6,407 nucleotides of DNA, from positions 1 to 6,407 of the forward strand of contig JAAVAG010000096.1 of NCBI GenBank assembly GCA_014804185.1, in the 5' to 3' direction. This stretch comes from Lachnospiraceae bacterium. Its GTDB lineage: Bacteria > Bacillota > Clostridia > Lachnospirales > Lachnospiraceae. A model generated the notes under the pieces. It was not told where the DNA came from. It saw nothing but the letters and a program-made list of their open reading frames with translations, and did no database searches. The translations under genes were made by a program, and so were the position numbers. This document shows, piece after piece, positions 5,027 to 6,407 of the stretch. The first letter of the stretch is position 1, and each line of letters begins with the position of its first letter.

Positions 5027-5614
5027 ATGAAAAATATGAAAAAACTGACTGTCCTCTTGCTGATTTCCGCCTATATGTGTATGGCAGCAGCGTGCGGAAG
5101 CAACGCAGACAAAGGAAACAGCAACGACATGGCTGGCACCCAGTCAACCCAGGACAATACCGGCAGCAATACCGGTAACGGCAGTAATAGCGGTTCCGTA
5201 ACCGGATCCACTGACAATAAAGGCAACCAGACAAACAATTCCTCTGTCGGCACAAATAACGGAAACACAGGAAACGGAAATGGAACCGGAAATGCCGGAA
5301 ACAATAACAGTGTGACCGGCGGCAGCAGCAATGACAACAGTCTTATTGACAATGCAGGAAACGCCATCGGAGATATTATGGATGATGTGGGACAGGGCGT
5401 GGAAGATCTGACCGACGACCTCACCGGCAATAATTCCAACAATAACTCCACAAGCGGCAACAACACCGGCAGTGGATCCACAAGCAGAAGCGGGTCCGTA
5501 AACGGCAGCAGTTCCACTAACGGCAACAATTCCACTAACGGAAGTTCACGAAATGCCACAAGGGGATCTCTCGGTACAGGTGCAGGCGGAAACGGCGGTA
5601 CTACTCTCCCTTAG
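5027..5614 (+). CDS. Low-complexity Gly/Asn/Ser/Thr-rich lipoprotein with one structured island
   Basis: A 195-residue predicted surface lipoprotein of unknown function. Residues 1-22 are a signal peptide (MKNMKKLTVLLLISAYMCMA...) with lipobox-like AAAC and Cys23 as lipidation site. The mature chain is almost wholly Gly, Asn, Ser and Thr, without Cys, Trp or Phe after Cys23, and probably disordered. One island at about 105-133 (SLIDNAGNAIGDIMDDVGQGVEDLTDDL) is acidic, has regularly spaced hydrophobic residues and could form an amphipathic helix. I recall similar 'NAxGDxxxDVGxGVxD' islands in Lachnospiraceae lipoproteins, but know no function. The distal part is partly built from short DNA repeats (5504-5539). 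It is divergent from hisA and ends at a strong terminator. It could be a flexible envelope spacer or a cell-surface spacer protein; no enzyme domain is visible. Confidence 0.85.
   Translation: MKNMKKLTVLLLISAYMCMAAACGSNADKGNSNDMAGTQSTQDNTGSNTGNGSNSGSVTGSTDNKGNQTNNSSVGTNNGNTGNGNGTGNAGNNNSVTGGSSNDNSLIDNAGNAIGDIMDDVGQGVEDLTDDLTGNNSNNNSTSGNNTGSGSTSRSGSVNGSSSTNGNNSTNGSSRNATRGSLGTGAGGNGGTTLP
5504..5539 (+). repeat. Two tandem 18-bp units in the lipoprotein gene
   Basis: GGCAGCAGTTCCACTAAC (5504-5521) is followed by GGCAACAATTCCACTAAC (5522-5539), differing at two positions. They encode GSSSTN and GNNSTN, and a degenerate third start (GGAAGTTC) follows. The unit length is a multiple of three, so gain or loss would keep the frame. 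Confidence 0.75.
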
Positions 5615-5671
5615 TGCTCTGCAGCATGTCAGACCGGGTATCCGGACACGGCAGACATTCTGAGACACAGC

Positions 5672-5708
5672 AGATATACCAGGCATGCCATATATGCCTG
5701 GTATATCT
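5672..5708 (+). terminator. Strong intrinsic terminator of the lipoprotein gene
   Basis: AGATATACCAGGCAT (5672-5686) and ATGCCTGGTATATCT (5694-5708) form a perfect 15-bp stem with a 7-nt loop, followed by TTTTCAATTATTTTC on the plus strand. The stem ends two bases before the stop codon of the convergent fbp gene, so the U-run overlaps the end of that gene. On the minus strand no U-run follows, so it mainly serves the lipoprotein gene, though the stem will also be in the fbp transcript. Confidence 0.88.
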
Positions 5709-5710
5709 TT

Positions 5711-6407
5711 TCAATTATTTTCAACGATCATTCCGTTTCTGTATGCATCCAGAAGCTGCTCCAGATAATATATATTCTCCTTGATCTCCGCACCGATATC
5801 CGTATCCGCAACTCGTTTCCGCACGGAAAAATTTTCCACAATCACGGAATCGGAAATAATATCGCTCTCCCTCACTACAGCCGCCTCCGCCGACTCAAAC
5901 AGTTCGTGTTCTACCAGCCTCAGCCCCCTGGAATTACAGATCAAAGTATAACCGGCGATCCCTGTCTTTCCATGGTAGGCTTTGGAAAAACCGCCGTCAA
6001 TGATCAGTAGTCTTCCACCGCATTTAATGGGAGATTCTCCCTTTTTCTGTTCCACCGGGACATGGCCGTTGATAATGCGGGAGGACTGCCTGTCCAGACC
6101 GAACTCCTCCAGAATATTCCCGATCATATCCTCTCTGTCCAACAGGCTGTAATAAGCATTTTTCTTTTCTTTATGAACGGAGACATCCTCTATAAAATAT
6201 CGCTCAAACGTGGCCATCTTATCCTTGCCGAATACAGGAGATCCAGGTCCTCCCCAGATATACCACAGAATATCCTGTCCTTTGCTGCGCTCTCCGTTGT
6301 CTGTGCCGTAATATCCCTTTCTGGCGTAACTTTCCAGAATATCATAAAGCGCTTTCCCACTGTACTCTCTGCCAAAAATATTTACGCTGGCAAAGCTGCC
6401 GTCCTCG
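5711..6407 (-). CDS. fbp: Fructose-1,6-bisphosphatase class III, C-terminal part
   Basis: An open frame of 231 residues enters from the right edge and ends at TGA (5711-5713). The methionine at 6217 (MATFERYF) is internal: the frame continues upstream without a stop through FGREYSGKALYD, GYYGTDNGERSKG and WYIWGGPGSPVFGKDK. These motifs, plus RIINGHVPVEQKKGESPIKCGG and IIDGGFSKAYHGKTGIAGYT, are hallmarks of the Firmicutes class III fructose-1,6-bisphosphatase. That cytoplasmic metallo-phosphoesterase converts fructose-1,6-bisphosphate to fructose-6-phosphate in gluconeogenesis. The GHVP histidine is a likely metal ligand of the calcineurin-like core. The full protein is usually about 640-670 residues, so roughly the last third is present. 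It converges on the lipoprotein gene. Confidence 0.93.
   Translation of the reverse strand, partial: EDGSFASVNIFGREYSGKALYDILESYARKGYYGTDNGERSKGQDILWYIWGGPGSPVFGKDKMATFERYFIEDVSVHKEKKNAYYSLLDREDMIGNILEEFGLDRQSSRIINGHVPVEQKKGESPIKCGGRLLIIDGGFSKAYHGKTGIAGYTLICNSRGLRLVEHELFESAEAAVVRESDIISDSVIVENFSVRKRVADTDIGAEIKENIYYLEQLLDAYRNGMIVENN

Noticed and set aside
5071..5559. Minus-strand open frame of 162 codons opposite the lipoprotein gene
   Set aside because: Its Leu/Pro/Val-rich product is the complement of Gly/Asn/Ser/Thr codons; there is no ribosome-binding site, and the plus-strand frame has a signal peptide, a good Shine-Dalgarno site and a terminator.
6217..6217. Start codon for a 168-residue protein
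   Set aside because: This methionine is in the conserved internal MATFERYF motif of class III fructose-1,6-bisphosphatase and the frame continues upstream with matching family motifs.
6190..6375. Separate 61-codon minus-strand frame at the right edge
   Set aside because: It overlaps the fbp coding sequence in another frame; the fbp frame stays open to the window edge with family motifs throughout.
1..6407. Mobile element, prophage, CRISPR or toxin-antitoxin/defence system
   Set aside because: No transposase, integrase, terminal repeats, spaced direct repeats or recognised defence or toxin genes are present; the genes are typical chromosomal functions.

Overview
The window looks like a chromosomal segment of a low-to-moderate GC Gram-positive clostridium, most likely a Lachnospiraceae member. 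The support is strong GGAGG-type Shine-Dalgarno sites before almost every gene, Firmicutes-type lipoproteins, a YerC-type TrpR-like regulator, a DUF1836 protein and a class III fructose-1,6-bisphosphatase. Taxonomy is inferred from gene content only. There is no sign of a phage, insertion sequence, CRISPR array, tRNA or rRNA.

Layout, left to right. (1) 1-184, minus: N-terminus of an SPFH-domain (YdjI / 'virion core protein'-like) protein, with a good sigma-A promoter and a perfect 9-bp hairpin at its predicted transcript start. (2) 367-1383 and 1453-2064, minus: an NMT1/SsuA/ThiY-like solute-binding lipoprotein preceded by a DUF1836 protein with a MerR-like DNA-binding region. They may form one unit transcribed from a strong promoter at 2152-2180. 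(3) 2334-2621, plus: a short TrpR-superfamily repressor (YerC/HisR family), divergent from the DUF1836 gene, with an inverted repeat over its predicted transcription start. (4) 2697-3173 and 3229-3942, minus: a bactofilin and, upstream in the same apparent operon, a membrane-anchored coiled-coil protein whose LytM/M23 domain has lost its metal-binding histidines. This pair converges on the repressor gene across a 14-bp terminator hairpin. (5) 4075-4872, minus: a HisA that resembles the eukaryotic HIS6 type more than standard bacterial HisA. (6) 5027-5614, plus: a low-complexity Gly/Asn/Ser/Thr-rich lipoprotein with one ordered-looking island. (7) 5711-6407, minus: the C-terminal third of a class III fructose-1,6-bisphosphatase, convergent with the lipoprotein across a 15-bp terminator hairpin.

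Functional links. The bactofilin and degenerate LytM protein most plausibly work together in cell-envelope shaping: a cytoplasmic polymer coupled to a non-catalytic periplasmic LytM domain through one transmembrane helix. The YerC/HisR regulator and the stand-alone hisA are candidates for a shared histidine-biosynthesis link, but no operator common to both was found. The other genes look like independent housekeeping or accessory functions.

No clearly new multi-gene defence or mobile system is visible. The points most worth following up are the degenerate LytM-bactofilin pair, the eukaryote-like HisA, the unusual lipoprotein, and inverted repeats lying at or near several predicted transcription starts. 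No gene-free stretch exceeds 300 bases; the longest (2065-2333) holds two divergent promoters.
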